Assembly (NCBI RefSeq): GCF_004698125.1
Contig: NZ_SRHV01000005.1
Span: forward strand, 186,001-250,000
Reading direction: 5' to 3'
DNA from: Halosimplex halophilum
GTDB lineage: Archaea; Halobacteriota; Halobacteria; Halobacteriales; Haloarculaceae
Length of the DNA stretch: 64,000 nt
Made by a program: the position numbers and the translations under genes. Shown here in pieces: positions 1-9,240 of this stretch (position 1 is its first letter; each line of letters opens with the position of its first letter). The notes beneath the pieces were generated by a model that saw only the letters and a program-made list of their open reading frames with translations, was not told the origin of the DNA and did not search any database.

Positions 1-218
1 ATCGAGGGTGTCAGCGACGGCGTCGCCCGCTGGCGCCCGTTCTCGTCGCAGTCAGTTGCGGGCCGCGACTCCGCGTGCTCGCGGACGCTCCGCGAGGATC
101 GACACATCGACGGACGTGTCCCGGAGCGGCGCGACAGCCGCGGGTCGCGCCGTCCGCACCGCCGGGCTCCACGGTTCGGGACGTGGCGCCGTTGCAGTTC
201 GGACGTGACGCAGTACGT

Positions 219-226
219 GGAGGTGA
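219..226 (+). promoter_or_regulatory. Shine-Dalgarno site deciding the PiT start
   Basis: GGAGGTGA lies five bases before the GTG at 232. This is a strong anti-16S match and favours 232 over the in-frame GTGs at 205 and 223. Confidence 0.6.
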
Positions 227-231
227 CGACA

Positions 232-1284
232 GTGAACGTGCTCCTCGGACTCGCGATCGCGGTCGCGGTGTTCGTCGGCGTGAACATCGGCGGCTCCTCG
301 ACGGGCGCGGCGTTCGGGCCGGCGACCGGCGGGGGCGTCGTCTCGATGCGCCAGGCGTCGGCGCTGATGGCGGCCTTCGCCCTGCTGGGCGGGTTCACCG
401 TCGGGACCAACGTCGTCGACACGCTCGGGACGGGCTTCGTCCCCGGGTCGTACTTCACGCCCGCCACGTCGGCGGTCGTGTTGCTGTTCGTCGGCCTGGG
501 CATCCTGCTGGGGAACGTCCTGGGCGTCTCGACGAGCACCAGCATCACGGCCGTCGCGACGGTCGTCGGGATGGGCGCCGCGCTGGGCGGGCTCGACTGG
601 GCGACCGTCGGCACCGTCGTCGTCTGGTGGCTCGTCGCCCCGGTCCTCGCCTTCTGGGTGTGCGCGTTCCTCGGCCGGTACCTCTACGACGACGTGGTGG
701 GCCGGCTCGACGACCTCGCCGGCGACCGCGACGGGATAGTGGAACTGCTCGTGATCGGTATCGGCTGTTACATGGCGTTCTCGGCGGGCGCGAGCAACGT
801 CGCCAACGCCGTCGCGCCGCTGGTCGGCTCGGGCGCGGTCGGGATGACCCCCGGCGTCGCGCTCGGCGGCGCGGCCATCGGCGCCGGCGCCTTTCTGCTG
901 GGGCCGCGGACGATGGAGACGGTCGGCGACGACATCACCGACCTGTCGCTGGAGGCGGCGCTGGTCGTCGAGACCGTCGCCGCCACGGTCATCACCGGCC
1001 TGAGCTGGGCGGGCATCCCGGCGAGCCTGGCGATCATGCTGACGACCTGCGTGATCGGCCTCGGGTGGGGCCGGGCCAGCCGCCGGGTCCCGCTGTCGGC
1101 GCTGGTCAGCCCCGAGGGCCTCGGCAAGGCCGAGCGCGCGACGTGGGCCAGCGACCAGCTGGACCTGTTTGACCCGCGGACGGTCAAGCGGGTGGTCGCA
1201 ACCTGGGTCGCCTCCCCGACGGTCGCCGGGCTGGTCTCGTTCGCGACGTTCGAGGCCGCCCAGCGGCTCCACCTCGTCGGGTGA
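232..1284 (+). CDS. PiT-family inorganic phosphate permease
   Basis: Predicted inner-membrane phosphate (or sulfate) permease of the PiT family, about 350 residues. Hydrophobic segments alternate with Gly-rich loops through the whole protein. The two family repeats are visible: VNIGGSSTGAAFG near the N terminus and SAGASNVANAVAPLVG in the middle, which correspond to the duplicated GANDxANxxxPxxGS motif. The N-terminal copy has lost the canonical Asp (GGSSTG instead of GANDxA), a divergence seen in many archaeal PiT proteins. The last codons overlap the next gene by four bases (GTGA), so the two are probably translated together. Start chosen at GTG 232 because of the Shine-Dalgarno site just upstream. 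PiT family assignment is firm; the transported anion is inferred. Confidence 0.88.
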   Translation: MNVLLGLAIAVAVFVGVNIGGSSTGAAFGPATGGGVVSMRQASALMAAFALLGGFTVGTNVVDTLGTGFVPGSYFTPATSAVVLLFVGLGILLGNVLGVSTSTSITAVATVVGMGAALGGLDWATVGTVVVWWLVAPVLAFWVCAFLGRYLYDDVVGRLDDLAGDRDGIVELLVIGIGCYMAFSAGASNVANAVAPLVGSGAVGMTPGVALGGAAIGAGAFLLGPRTMETVGDDITDLSLEAALVVETVAATVITGLSWAGIPASLAIMLTTCVIGLGWGRASRRVPLSALVSPEGLGKAERATWASDQLDLFDPRTVKRVVATWVASPTVAGLVSFATFEAAQRLHLVG

Positions 1285-1910
1285 ACCGGACCGTCACTGC
1301 CACCATGATCGGACCGCTATCGCGACGCGGCGAACGCACCGAGCGCGAGACACAGTTCTACGTCGAGCTGGCCTACGGCCTGCTGTTCATCGGCGGGTTC
1401 GCGTTCCTCGCCGTCCGCGTCGACCCGCGGGTGGCCGCCTTCGAGGGCGGGCTCGTCGTCGGCTACCTCCTGCGGGTCTACGAGAAGATGGCCATCTACG
1501 AGCGCGTCCTCGAATCCGCCGTCTCCGCCGAGGCCGAGAGCCAGGTCGCCGAGGCCGTCGACGACCAGGTCGGCGACGCCGTCGCGGCCGAACTCGACGA
1601 CCGCGTCGAGACCGAGGTCGCGGCCGAAGTCGACGACGCCGTCGCCGAAGAGGTCGAGGACGCCGTGGCGGCGGAGGTCGACGCCGAACTCGACGACGCG
1701 GTGGAGGCCGAAGTCCGGGCGGAACTGGACGACGCCGTGGCCGAGGAGGTCGAAGCGGAACTGGACGATGCGGTCGCCGAGGAGGTCGAAGCGGAACTGG
1801 ACGATGCGGTCGCCGAGGAGGTCGAAGCGGAACTGGACCGGCGCGACATCGACGGCGACGGTGACGGCGCCGCGGCGGAGGCCGACGGCGCGGAGAGCGG
1901 GGACGGGTAG
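1281..1910 (+). CDS. Membrane-anchored acidic 12-residue repeat protein
   Basis: Not a family I recognise. The product (209 residues, or 201 from the ATG at 1305) has one or two N-terminal hydrophobic segments (about residues 28-66, FYVELAYGLLFIGGF and FEGGLVVGYLLRVYEKM). These are followed by a long, almost purely Ala/Val/Glu/Asp region built from repeats of the type DDAVAEEVEAEL with a period of 12 residues, which should form a very acidic helix or coiled coil. The start overlaps the stop of the PiT permease gene (GTGA), so it is probably coupled to it and may be an accessory or regulatory subunit. That role is inferred from position only. The repeat DNA at the 3' end is near-identical between copies, so copy number may vary. 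Confidence 0.7.
   Translation: MNRTVTATMIGPLSRRGERTERETQFYVELAYGLLFIGGFAFLAVRVDPRVAAFEGGLVVGYLLRVYEKMAIYERVLESAVSAEAESQVAEAVDDQVGDAVAAELDDRVETEVAAEVDDAVAEEVEDAVAAEVDAELDDAVEAEVRAELDDAVAEEVEAELDDAVAEEVEAELDDAVAEEVEAELDRRDIDGDGDGAAAEADGAESGDG
1740..1838 (+). repeat. 36-bp tandem repeat inside the acidic repeat gene
   Basis: Units starting at 1740, 1776 and 1812 are identical over about 27-36 bases and encode AEEVEAELDDAV. The third copy is cut short by the end of the repeat domain. Less perfect copies extend upstream to about 1560. Confidence 0.85.
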
Positions 1911-1911
1911 C

Positions 1912-3324
1912 TCAGTCGCCGAACGGGCCGCCGCCACCGCCGCCGCCCATGCCGCCCATACCGCCCATGCCGCCACCGCCGCCGCCCTGCATCTGCTTCA
2001 TCATCCGCTCCATGTCGGCGTCGCCCATGCCCTGGAACTGGTCGAGCATCTGGCGCATGGCGTTGTACTGTTCGAGCAGCTCGCGGATCCGCTCCTCGGG
2101 CTTGCCCGAGCCGCGGGCGATGCGCTCGATGCGGCTCTTGCCGACGACGCGCGGATTTTCGAGTTCCTCGTCGGTCATCGAGTCCATGACCACCTCGAAG
2201 TCGTGCAGGCGCTCCTGGGTCACGTCCATCGCGTCGTCGGGCAGCTGGTCCATGAGCCCGCCGCCCATCCCCGGGATCATGTCCATCACCTGGTCGAGCG
2301 GCCCCATCTTGTTCATCGTCTCCATCTGCTTGCGCATGTCGTGGAGGGTGAACTTCCCCTCCATCATGTCCTCGGGGTCCCACTCCTCTTCCTCCTCGCC
2401 CGTCTCCTCCATCGCCCGCTCGACGCGCTCGGTCAGCTGCTTCAGGTCGCCCATCCCGAGCAGCCGGGAGATGAACCCCGACGGCTCGAAGCGCTCGATG
2501 TCCTGGACCGTCTCGCCGGTCCCGAGGAAGGCGATCGACGAGCCGGTCTCGTTGACGGCGGCGAGGGCGCCCCCGCCCTTCGCCGTCCCGTCGAGCTTCG
2601 TGATGACGACGCCGTCGATACCGATCGAGTCCTCGAACTCCTGGGCCTGATCCTTGGCCGACTGGCCCATCGCCGCGTCGAGGACGAGCAGGTCCCGATC
2701 CGGCTGGACCTCCTCCTCGATGTCCTCGATCTGGTCGATGAGTTCCTCGTTGAGCCCGTCGCGGCCCGCCGTGTCGACGATGCGCACGTCGGCGTCCTCG
2801 GTGGCCTCCAGGCCCTCGCGGGCGATCTGGACGGGGTCGTCGGCGTCGGGGTCGCCGTAGAAGTCGACCTCGGCGCGCTCGGCCATCTCCTTGGACTGGT
2901 CGTAGGCGCCGGGGCGGTCGGTGTCGGTCTGGATGATGGCCGGCCGGAGCCCCTTCTTGGAGAACCACCACGCCATCTTGGCGGAGGTGGTGGTCTTCCC
3001 CGACCCGTAGAGGCCGGCGAGCATGATCGTCTGCGATTCGAGCGGGAGTTCCGTGGAGTCTCCGACGAGGTCGACGAGTTCGTCGTAGACGACCCGGAGC
3101 ACCCAGTCGTGGGCGGAGGTGCCGGCGGGCGGCTCCTCCTCCAGCGCGCGGGTCTTGATGGAGTCCGACAGCTCCATCACCAGGTCCACGTCCACGTCGG
3201 CCTGCAGCAGCGACCGCTGGATGTCCTTGACGACCTCCTCGACGTCCTCCTCGGAGATGCGGGACTGGCCCCGGAGGTCGTTGAGGGTGCTCCGGAGCGA
3301 CGTTCCCAGATCGTCGAGTACCAT
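1912..3324 (-). CDS. srp54: Signal recognition particle GTPase SRP54/Ffh
   Basis: Cytosolic GTPase that binds signal sequences and 7S RNA and docks ribosomes at FtsY. The 470 residues match the archaeal SRP54 length. The N domain (about 1-95) is followed by the G domain with P-loop [10 protein letters not shown] (104-113), DTDRPGA (134-140), DTAGR (184-188) and TKLDG (242-246). The C-terminal M domain is very rich in Met (for example [20 protein letters not shown] and [12 protein letters not shown]). The protein ends in a low-complexity Gly/Met tail ([11 protein letters not shown]) typical of halophile versions. It is divergent from the ABC operon beginning at 3507 and convergent with the repeat-protein gene. 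The assignment is secure. Confidence 0.97.
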   Translation of the reverse strand: MVLDDLGTSLRSTLNDLRGQSRISEEDVEEVVKDIQRSLLQADVDVDLVMELSDSIKTRALEEEPPAGTSAHDWVLRVVYDELVDLVGDSTELPLESQTIMLAGLYGSGKTTTSAKMAWWFSKKGLRPAIIQTDTDRPGAYDQSKEMAERAEVDFYGDPDADDPVQIAREGLEATEDADVRIVDTAGRDGLNEELIDQIEDIEEEVQPDRDLLVLDAAMGQSAKDQAQEFEDSIGIDGVVITKLDGTAKGGGALAAVNETGSSIAFLGTGETVQDIERFEPSGFISRLLGMGDLKQLTERVERAMEETGEEEEEWDPEDMMEGKFTLHDMRKQMETMNKMGPLDQVMDMIPGMGGGLMDQLPDDAMDVTQERLHDFEVVMDSMTDEELENPRVVGKSRIERIARGSGKPEERIRELLEQYNAMRQMLDQFQGMGDADMERMMKQMQGGGGGGMGGMGGMGGGGGGGPFGD

Positions 3325-3466
3325 TTGCGAGCGAGTACGCGGCCGGCCCGGTAAAGGCTTCGCCCTCGCGGGCGGCGGGACCGCGGCGCCGACGAGTGGC
3401 GACCGCCCGGCCGCCGGACCGGGGGAGGGAGCGACCCAGCGACGCCGTCCGGTCGTGTGCGTAGAT

Positions 3467-3502
3467 TAATGATGACGGAGACGTATTTTCGGAGCAATAC
3501 GT
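3467..3502 (+). promoter_or_regulatory. TATA-like box and inverted-repeat operator of ABC operon 1
   Basis: A TTAAT element near 3467 is followed by the perfect inverted repeat ACGTATT-N8-AATACGT (3481-3487 and 3496-3502). The repeat would cover the transcription start, four bases before the ATG at 3507, so it looks like a repressor site. No regulator gene is adjacent. Confidence 0.45.
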
Positions 3503-3506
3503 ACCG

Positions 3507-4445
3507 ATGGCTGTCATCAACCTGGACGGAGTCACCAAGGAGTACGGCGGGACGACGGCGGTCGAGGACCTCGACCTCGAAGTGGCGGCGGGCGAGGCCT
3601 ACGGCTTCCTCGGGCCGAACGGCGCCGGCAAGTCGACGACGATCAACGTCATGCTGGGGTACGCCACGGCGACGGCGGGCAGCGCGACGGTGTTCGGGCT
3701 GGACGCCGGGCGCGAGTCGACGGCCGTCCGCGAGCGGACCGGGATCCTCCCGGAGGGATACGCCCTCTACGACCGGCTGACGGGGCGCGAGCACATCGAG
3801 CTGGCGAACGACCTCCAGGGCGCCGACGACGACCCCGACGCGGTCCTGGAGCGGGTCGGCCTGGCCCCCGAGGACAGGGACCGGCGCGTCGGCGGCTACT
3901 CGACGGGGATGACCCAGCGGACCGCCCTCGGGATGGCACTGGTGGGCGACCCCGACCTGCTCGTGCTCGACGAGCCCTCCAGCGGGCTGGACCCCAACGG
4001 GATGGCCGACCTGCGGGGGATCGTCCGCGAGGAACTGGAGCGGGGGACGACCGTCTTCTTCTCCAGTCACATCCTCGACCAGGTCGAGGGGCTCTGCGAC
4101 CGGGTGGGCATCCTCCGCGACGGCGAGCTCATCGCCGAGGACACCCTGGCCGGGCTCCGGGGGGCGCTGGGCGCCGAGTCCCGGGTCGCCGTACACGTCG
4201 ACGAGGTCCGGCCGGTCGAGTTCGACGACATCGAGGGCGTCACCGGGCGAACGACCGGCGACGGCACCCTCCGGGTCCGCTGCCGCGACCCGGCCGCGAA
4301 GGCGGCGGTGATCCGGCGGGTCGAGTCGGCGGGCATGGCGGCCGAGGACGTGACGGTCCGGGACCCGTCGCTGGAGGACCTGTTCGCCGCCTACACCGAC
4401 CGGGAATCCGGGAGCGGGACCGCGGTCGCGGAGGGACGGCCGTGA
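3507..4445 (+). CDS. ABC transporter ATP-binding protein (ABC-2/NatA type)
   Basis: ATPase subunit of an exporter-type ABC system, 312 residues. Visible motifs: Walker A GPNGAGKST (36-44), signature GGYSTGMTQR (129-138, with YSTGM in place of LSGGQ), Walker B LLVLDEPSSGLDP (151-163) and the H-loop SSHILDQVE. The C-terminal extension of about 90 residues is typical of multidrug/NatA-type subunits. The stop overlaps the permease start by four bases (GTGA at 4442), so the two genes form an operon. It is closely similar in sequence to the ATPase encoded at 8314-9240, which suggests that the two operons are paralogues. The substrate is unknown. Confidence 0.93.
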   Translation: MAVINLDGVTKEYGGTTAVEDLDLEVAAGEAYGFLGPNGAGKSTTINVMLGYATATAGSATVFGLDAGRESTAVRERTGILPEGYALYDRLTGREHIELANDLQGADDDPDAVLERVGLAPEDRDRRVGGYSTGMTQRTALGMALVGDPDLLVLDEPSSGLDPNGMADLRGIVREELERGTTVFFSSHILDQVEGLCDRVGILRDGELIAEDTLAGLRGALGAESRVAVHVDEVRPVEFDDIEGVTGRTTGDGTLRVRCRDPAAKAAVIRRVESAGMAAEDVTVRDPSLEDLFAAYTDRESGSGTAVAEGRP

Positions 4446-6160
4446 ACGCGCTGACGGTCGCTCACAAGGAAGTCCGCGAGGCCCGGCGGTCGCGGCTGGT
4501 GTGGGCGCTGGTCGGGCTGATCGGGGTCGTCACCCTCCCGCTGGTCGCGCGGGCCTCGGAACGGCTGTTCGCGAACTCCTCGGTGGACCGCATGGCGCTC
4601 GTGTTGCTGAACGGCTTCGAGCGGCCGGTGGCCCTGGCGGCGATACTGGTCGGCGCGCTCGCGGTGGCCGCCGAGCGCGAGCGCGGCAGCCTGCGCGTCC
4701 TCTCGGGGGTCTCGCTGGCCCGGCGCGACCTGGTCGTCGGGAAGGTCCTCGGCCGGGGCCTCGTCCTGGCGGCGGTCGTCCTGGCCGCGAAGGCGCTGGC
4801 CGTCGGGATCCTCGTCGTCCGCCTCGACGGGGTCTCGCCGTCCGCGCTCGGGCTCGCGACCGCGCTGACGCTCCTGTTGGCGCTGGCGTACTTCGGCATC
4901 GCCGTCGGCGCCTCGCTGGTCACGGGCACGCGCCTCCGCGCGCTCGCGCTGGCGCTGGGCGTGTACGTCTTCTTCGCGAACTACTGGGAGGGTGTCGTCG
5001 TCCGCCCGGTCTTCCGGTTCCTGAACGGGCGTCCCCCGGTCCAGGGCGAGCTGGATTTCGTCATCGCGGCCGACCCGGAGGCGATCCAGTACCTCCAGGT
5101 GCTCAACCCGAACAACGCCTACACCGGCGCGAACCACTTCCATGGGGCCATCGACTGGTTCTCGCTCGGCGTGCTGGTCGCGTGGGGCGTCGTGCCGGTC
5201 GCGGTCGGCTACCTCCGGTTCCGGAACCGGGACCTCGACGCCGGGGCGGGCGGCCGACTCGCGGCGCTCCGCCGGCGGCTCGACGCGGTCTCGGTGTCTC
5301 GACCGCAACTCCCGACGCCCTCGCTCCCGGTGTCGGTCCGGGACCGCCCGGCGCTGAGCTACGCGCTGGCCGACCTGGCCGCGATCGGGCGGTCCTGGCT
5401 GGTCCCGGCGCTGGTGGTCGTGCTGGTCGGCGAGTTCGTCCTCGCCGCGCTGCGCGTGCCGGGGCCGAGCGCGGCGGCGGAGGCGTCGCTCCCCGCGCTG
5501 GGGACGGCGTACGGCCCGCTGTTCGGCGAACTCGGGACGCCGTATCCGGTCGTCATCGCGACGGTCCTGCTCGGCGCACTCGCTATCGTCGACGAGACGG
5601 AGACCGGCCGCCTCAAGGTCGTGACCGAGTATCCGGTCACGCGGCGGGACGTGGTCGTCGGGAAGCTGGCCGGTCGAGCGGCGCTCTACGTCGCCGCGGT
5701 GCTCGTCGGCGCCCTCGCGGCGGTGGCCATCCTGTGGGTCCGGCCGACGGCGGTCGACCCCGGGCCGCTCGCGCTGGGGGTCGCCGCCATGGCGGGGGTC
5801 GGGCTCTCCCTGTTCGGGATCTCGGTCGGCATCTCCGCGTTCGCCGGCGGGCGGATCACGGCTATCGGGGCGTCGTTCGGCGCGATCCTGGTGATAACCA
5901 GGCTGTGGCGGACACTCGTCGGCGTCCCCTACTGGCTGGTCGAGGGGGAGTTCCCGCGAGGCGGCGACCTCGCGTACGCCCCCGGGTCGCCGCCGGAGTG
6001 GTACCACTACCTCCAGTGGGCCAACCCCGCGAACGCCTACGGCTCGCTGGGGATCGTCTCGGGGTCGCGCCGCTTGCTGCTGGCGGGCGTGCTCGCGTTC
6101 TGGTTCGTCGTCCCGGTCGCCGTCGGCTACTGGCGCTTCCGGTCGCGCGACATCGAGTGA
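4442..6160 (+). CDS. ABC-2 permease, tandem-duplicated
   Basis: Membrane partner of the ATPase at 3507, 572 residues and about twelve hydrophobic segments. The two halves are homologous. RGSLRVLSGVSLARRDLVVG near residue 80 matches TGRLKVVTEYPVTRRDVVVG near 385. YLQVLNPNNAYTG matches YLQWANPANAYGS. Each half ends with VVPVAVGYxRFRxRD (first copy near 255-275, second at the very C terminus). ABC-2 permeases normally carry one such unit and dimerise, so this gene looks like an in-frame fusion of two copies. The single-unit relative is encoded at 7469-8317. GTG start, coupled to the upstream gene. Confidence 0.9.
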   Translation: MNALTVAHKEVREARRSRLVWALVGLIGVVTLPLVARASERLFANSSVDRMALVLLNGFERPVALAAILVGALAVAAERERGSLRVLSGVSLARRDLVVGKVLGRGLVLAAVVLAAKALAVGILVVRLDGVSPSALGLATALTLLLALAYFGIAVGASLVTGTRLRALALALGVYVFFANYWEGVVVRPVFRFLNGRPPVQGELDFVIAADPEAIQYLQVLNPNNAYTGANHFHGAIDWFSLGVLVAWGVVPVAVGYLRFRNRDLDAGAGGRLAALRRRLDAVSVSRPQLPTPSLPVSVRDRPALSYALADLAAIGRSWLVPALVVVLVGEFVLAALRVPGPSAAAEASLPALGTAYGPLFGELGTPYPVVIATVLLGALAIVDETETGRLKVVTEYPVTRRDVVVGKLAGRAALYVAAVLVGALAAVAILWVRPTAVDPGPLALGVAAMAGVGLSLFGISVGISAFAGGRITAIGASFGAILVITRLWRTLVGVPYWLVEGEFPRGGDLAYAPGSPPEWYHYLQWANPANAYGSLGIVSGSRRLLLAGVLAFWFVVPVAVGYWRFRSRDIE

Positions 6161-6215
6161 GCGCGGCTCCGTGGCTGCGGGCCCGCGGAGCGCCCACGAT
6201 CCGAACTCCGACCGG

Positions 6216-7301
6216 TTACCGGACCGCGATCAGTTCCGGATCGCCGCGGACCAGTTCGCGACCCACCGGCGACGTGAGCGCGTCGACCACGGCCGCCTCG
6301 CGCTCGTCGGGCGGCCCGCGGGTGTAGACCGCAACGGGATCGGTCGTCGGGTATCCCGGATCGCGCACGCCGTGGGCCGTCCCGTCGACGGCGACGGCCG
6401 GCGCCTCGAACCGGTCGGCGGCCGCGCCGACGCCCAGGTACGCGACCGCGTCGTCGCGCTCCTCGACGATCTTCGCGCGGCCGTCGTGCCGCCCGAACCG
6501 AACGTCGACCCCATCCATCGGCCGCGCTCCGAAGAACTCGCGTTCGATCCGCGGGTCCGGCGTTCCCGTCGGCCCCGCGACGACGTAGGGTTCGCGGTCG
6601 GGACCGCCGACGGGGGCCCAGCTTCCGACCTCGCCGGCGTAGAGGTCGCGGATCTCGGCGACGGTCAGCCGCGTCACCCCCGCCTGGGTCAGCGCGGGGC
6701 TGACGACGAACGCCTGCCCCTCGCGCGCGACGGTGTGGCCGACCGGGTCCGGCCAGTCCTCGCTTTCGGACGCGACACGGTCGACCGCTCCCCGGTCTGT
6801 CTCGCCGGCGTCCACGCGGCCGGCCGCGAGGTCGCGGGCGGTCGGTTCCGGGGCGGCGACCGACGTGAGGAGGCCGAACGGTGGGTCCGAACGGGTCCCC
6901 GTCGGGTCGATCCCGTGTTCGGCCGCGAAGTGGTCGGCGAGCCGCGCCTCCGCGTCGAGCGCCTCGGCGGCGCCCGACCAGATCCCCCCGCCCTCCGGCG
7001 ACCGGTTGGCGTTCCACGCCCGCGCCAGGTAGCCGACCACCGGCCAGAGGTCGCCCGTGACCTGCAGGTGGACCGGCCCGACCGGCCGAGCCGTGGCGGT
7101 GGGCGTCCGCGCCGGGGAACTCCGTTCGGCCGGGCCGCTGCTCGCTGTCTCGGACGGCGGGGACGACCGATGGGGCGGCGTCCGGGTGTCGGCCGGTTCG
7201 GTCCCGACGAGGCCCGAACAGCCCGCGAGCGACGCCAGGAGGGCGGCGCCGGACCCGAGCACCGCGCGCCTGCTCGGTCCCCTCGGGTTGTTCGCTGTCA
7301 T
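6216..7301 (-). CDS. PstS-like substrate-binding lipoprotein
   Basis: Predicted extracytoplasmic solute-binding protein of the phosphate-binding (PBP-like) fold, 361 residues. It has a Tat twin-arginine signal (RRAVLG, 11-16) and lipobox LAGC with lipidated Cys28, then a Thr/Pro/Ser-rich linker. The binding domain begins at VHLQVTGDLWPVVGYLARAW, in the position of the family's GSSTV segment, and includes TVAEIRDLYAGEVGSWAPVG, the usual PstS-like 'L..I..G.I..W' region. The genes around it are ABC-2 exporters rather than Pst permease genes, so it may work alone or with a distant permease. It is convergent with ABC operon 1. Confidence 0.78.
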   Translation of the reverse strand: MTANNPRGPSRRAVLGSGAALLASLAGCSGLVGTEPADTRTPPHRSSPPSETASSGPAERSSPARTPTATARPVGPVHLQVTGDLWPVVGYLARAWNANRSPEGGGIWSGAAEALDAEARLADHFAAEHGIDPTGTRSDPPFGLLTSVAAPEPTARDLAAGRVDAGETDRGAVDRVASESEDWPDPVGHTVAREGQAFVVSPALTQAGVTRLTVAEIRDLYAGEVGSWAPVGGPDREPYVVAGPTGTPDPRIEREFFGARPMDGVDVRFGRHDGRAKIVEERDDAVAYLGVGAAADRFEAPAVAVDGTAHGVRDPGYPTTDPVAVYTRGPPDEREAAVVDALTSPVGRELVRGDPELIAVR

Positions 7302-7468
7302 CGGCGGATCGCTCGCCCGCCTCGGCCTTGTAACCGGATACTCGCGGCTATTGAGGGCTATTGAGTCGAGCCAGTCCGAGGGCTCCGCGGACCCGGGGCT
7401 CGCCCCGTCGCCCCGCCCGTCCCCGAGACGAGCCCACCACCCCGCCGGACCGGACGGCGCGACCGCCC

Positions 7469-8317
7469 TCAGAGGTCTGCGGCGTCGAAGCGGAAGTACC
7501 CGACCGCGAGCGGGACGACCAGCCAGAACGCGAGGACGGCGAACCCGACCTCGGGGACGGCGTAGAAGGCGTCGACGCCCTGGCCGGCGAACGTCCGGGT
7601 CGGCAGCGAGTCGGCAACGCCGGGCAACAGTGCGGTGAGGGCGGCGGTGTAGGCCGTCGACGGCGGCACCTGCATCACGAGGACCGTCCAGTCGGGCATC
7701 TGCCGGGGGAGCGCGAAGCCGTTGGCGACGTAGACGGCGGCGATCGGCACCACGTCCCAGAGGAACTCGAAGACGACGAAGAAGCCGATAGCCAGCGTCG
7801 TCGCCCGCGAGGTCGAGCCGGTCGTCGCCGAGATGCCGACCACGACGGAGACGTACACCGCCGCGAACAGCAGCGTCACGGCCAGAAAGGAGAGAACGGT
7901 CGTCGCGTCCAGCGATCCCAGCATGGCGAAGGCGAACCCGAAGCCGACGGCCAGGCCGACCGCCAGCGCCAGCGAGAGGACGGCCGTCCGGCCCAGCAGC
8001 TTCCCGAAGAGCACGTCCCGTCGGCGGTGGGGAAGCGCGAGCAGGAGCTTGACGCTGCCGATCTCCCGCTCGCCGGCGATGGCCCTGTAGCCGATCACGA
8101 TGGCCGACAGCGAGACGAACAGGCTGACGATCCCCGCCGTGAAGAAGACCAGCCCGCCGAGCGACGGGTCGGCCCCGGGGCTGACCAGCGCCGGGAACTC
8201 GACGTAGGCGTACGTGAGCGCGACCGAGAGGACGACGAAGACGGCCAGTAGCCCCCACAGCGCCCGCGACTGGACGGCGTCGCGGAAGTCCTTCTTCGCG
8301 ACGGCGAGGGTGCTCAC
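7469..8317 (-). CDS. ABC-2 permease (single unit)
   Basis: Six-segment exporter permease of 282 residues, partner of the ATPase at 8314-9240. Conserved features shared with the duplicated permease at 4442: GSVKLLLALPHRRRDVLFGK in the first cytoplasmic loop and the C-terminal AFWLVVPLAVGYFRF. The GTG start at 8317 overlaps the stop of the ATPase gene (GTGA), which also rules out more upstream starts. The family resembles NosY-like permeases, but nothing nearby points to copper or nitrous oxide metabolism. The substrate is unknown. Confidence 0.9.
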   Translation of the reverse strand: MSTLAVAKKDFRDAVQSRALWGLLAVFVVLSVALTYAYVEFPALVSPGADPSLGGLVFFTAGIVSLFVSLSAIVIGYRAIAGEREIGSVKLLLALPHRRRDVLFGKLLGRTAVLSLALAVGLAVGFGFAFAMLGSLDATTVLSFLAVTLLFAAVYVSVVVGISATTGSTSRATTLAIGFFVVFEFLWDVVPIAAVYVANGFALPRQMPDWTVLVMQVPPSTAYTAALTALLPGVADSLPTRTFAGQGVDAFYAVPEVGFAVLAFWLVVPLAVGYFRFDAADL

Positions 8318-9240
8318 TGGGACACCTCCTGTCGCTCGGTCGTGTACTCGGCGAAGAGGTCCTCCAGCGAGGACTCGTCGATCGAGAAGTCGCGGATCTC
8401 GACGCCGCGCTCGTCGAGGGCCTTCAGCACCGCGAACTTCGAGCCGTCGCGGGTCAGCGTCACCTCCAGCCGGTCGCCCGCCAGCGTCGCGCTCGTGACG
8501 TAGATGCGGTTGCGGATCGCCTCGGCGTCCTCGCCGTCGGCGCCGCCCACGTCGATTTCGAGCGTCGTGACCGTCTCGGTCTGGCCGCGCAACCCGTCGA
8601 TGGAGTCGACGGCCACGAGCCGCCCGCGGTTGATGATCGCCACGCGGTCGCAGATCGCCTCGACCTGCTCCATGATGTGGCTGGAGAAGAAGACGGTCGT
8701 CCCGCGGTCGTTCTCGGCCTCGATTATCTCCCGCATCTGTCGGGCACCGTTGGGATCCAGCCCCGTCGAGGGCTCGTCGAGGATCAGCAGATCCGGGTCG
8801 CCCAGCAGCGCCATCGCGAGGACGAGCCGCTGGCGCATCCCCTTCGAGTAGCCGCCGGCCCTCCGGTCGGCCGCCTCGGCGATCGACACCCGTTCCAGGA
8901 TTTCGTCGATGTCCGCTCCGGCGACGTCCTTCGAGTCGACGACGAACTCCAGGTGCTGGCGCCCGGTGAGGCGGTCGTAGACGTGGTAGGCGTCGGGGAG
9001 GACGCCGATCCGCCGGCGGACCGCCAGGCTGTCGGTCTGTGCGTCCAGGCCCAGGACCGTCGCCGACCCCACGGTAGGCCGAACGAAATCCAGCAGCACG
9101 TCGATAGTCGTCGACTTCCCGGCGCCGTTCGGGCCCAGGAAGCCGAATATCTCGCCCTCCTCGACTTCCAGGTCGAGGTCGTCGACCGCCAGCACGTCGC
9201 CGTAGCGCTTGGTCAGCCCGTCGAGTTCGATCGCCGCCAT
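8314..9240 (-). CDS. ABC transporter ATP-binding protein
   Basis: ATPase of the second ABC exporter operon, 308 residues. Walker A GPNGAGKST, signature GGYSKGMRQR, Walker B LLILDEPSTGLDP and the H-loop SSHIMEQVE are all present. It aligns nearly motif for motif with the ATPase at 3507. The start is the ATG at 9240 (MAAIELDG), where the homology begins; longer readings run into the promoter region. The permease start overlaps its stop, so the two genes are a tight operon. Confidence 0.93.
   Translation of the reverse strand: MAAIELDGLTKRYGDVLAVDDLDLEVEEGEIFGFLGPNGAGKSTTIDVLLDFVRPTVGSATVLGLDAQTDSLAVRRRIGVLPDAYHVYDRLTGRQHLEFVVDSKDVAGADIDEILERVSIAEAADRRAGGYSKGMRQRLVLAMALLGDPDLLILDEPSTGLDPNGARQMREIIEAENDRGTTVFFSSHIMEQVEAICDRVAIINRGRLVAVDSIDGLRGQTETVTTLEIDVGGADGEDAEAIRNRIYVTSATLAGDRLEVTLTRDGSKFAVLKALDERGVEIRDFSIDESSLEDLFAEYTTERQEVSQ

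Noticed and set aside
1496-3538. Long Ser/Ala-rich and Gly/Arg-rich open frames opposite genes such as the repeat protein and SRP54
   Set aside because: High-G+C antisense frames over real genes. They have no domain, biased composition and no promoter.
6216-7301. PstS-like protein as part of the neighbouring ABC systems
   Set aside because: Those systems are ABC-2 exporters, which do not use binding proteins; and it is on its own transcript.
7361-8251. Open frame rich in Arg, Glu and Gln antisense to the permease at 7469
   Set aside because: Composition reflects the reverse complement of hydrophobic codons; a shadow of the permease gene.
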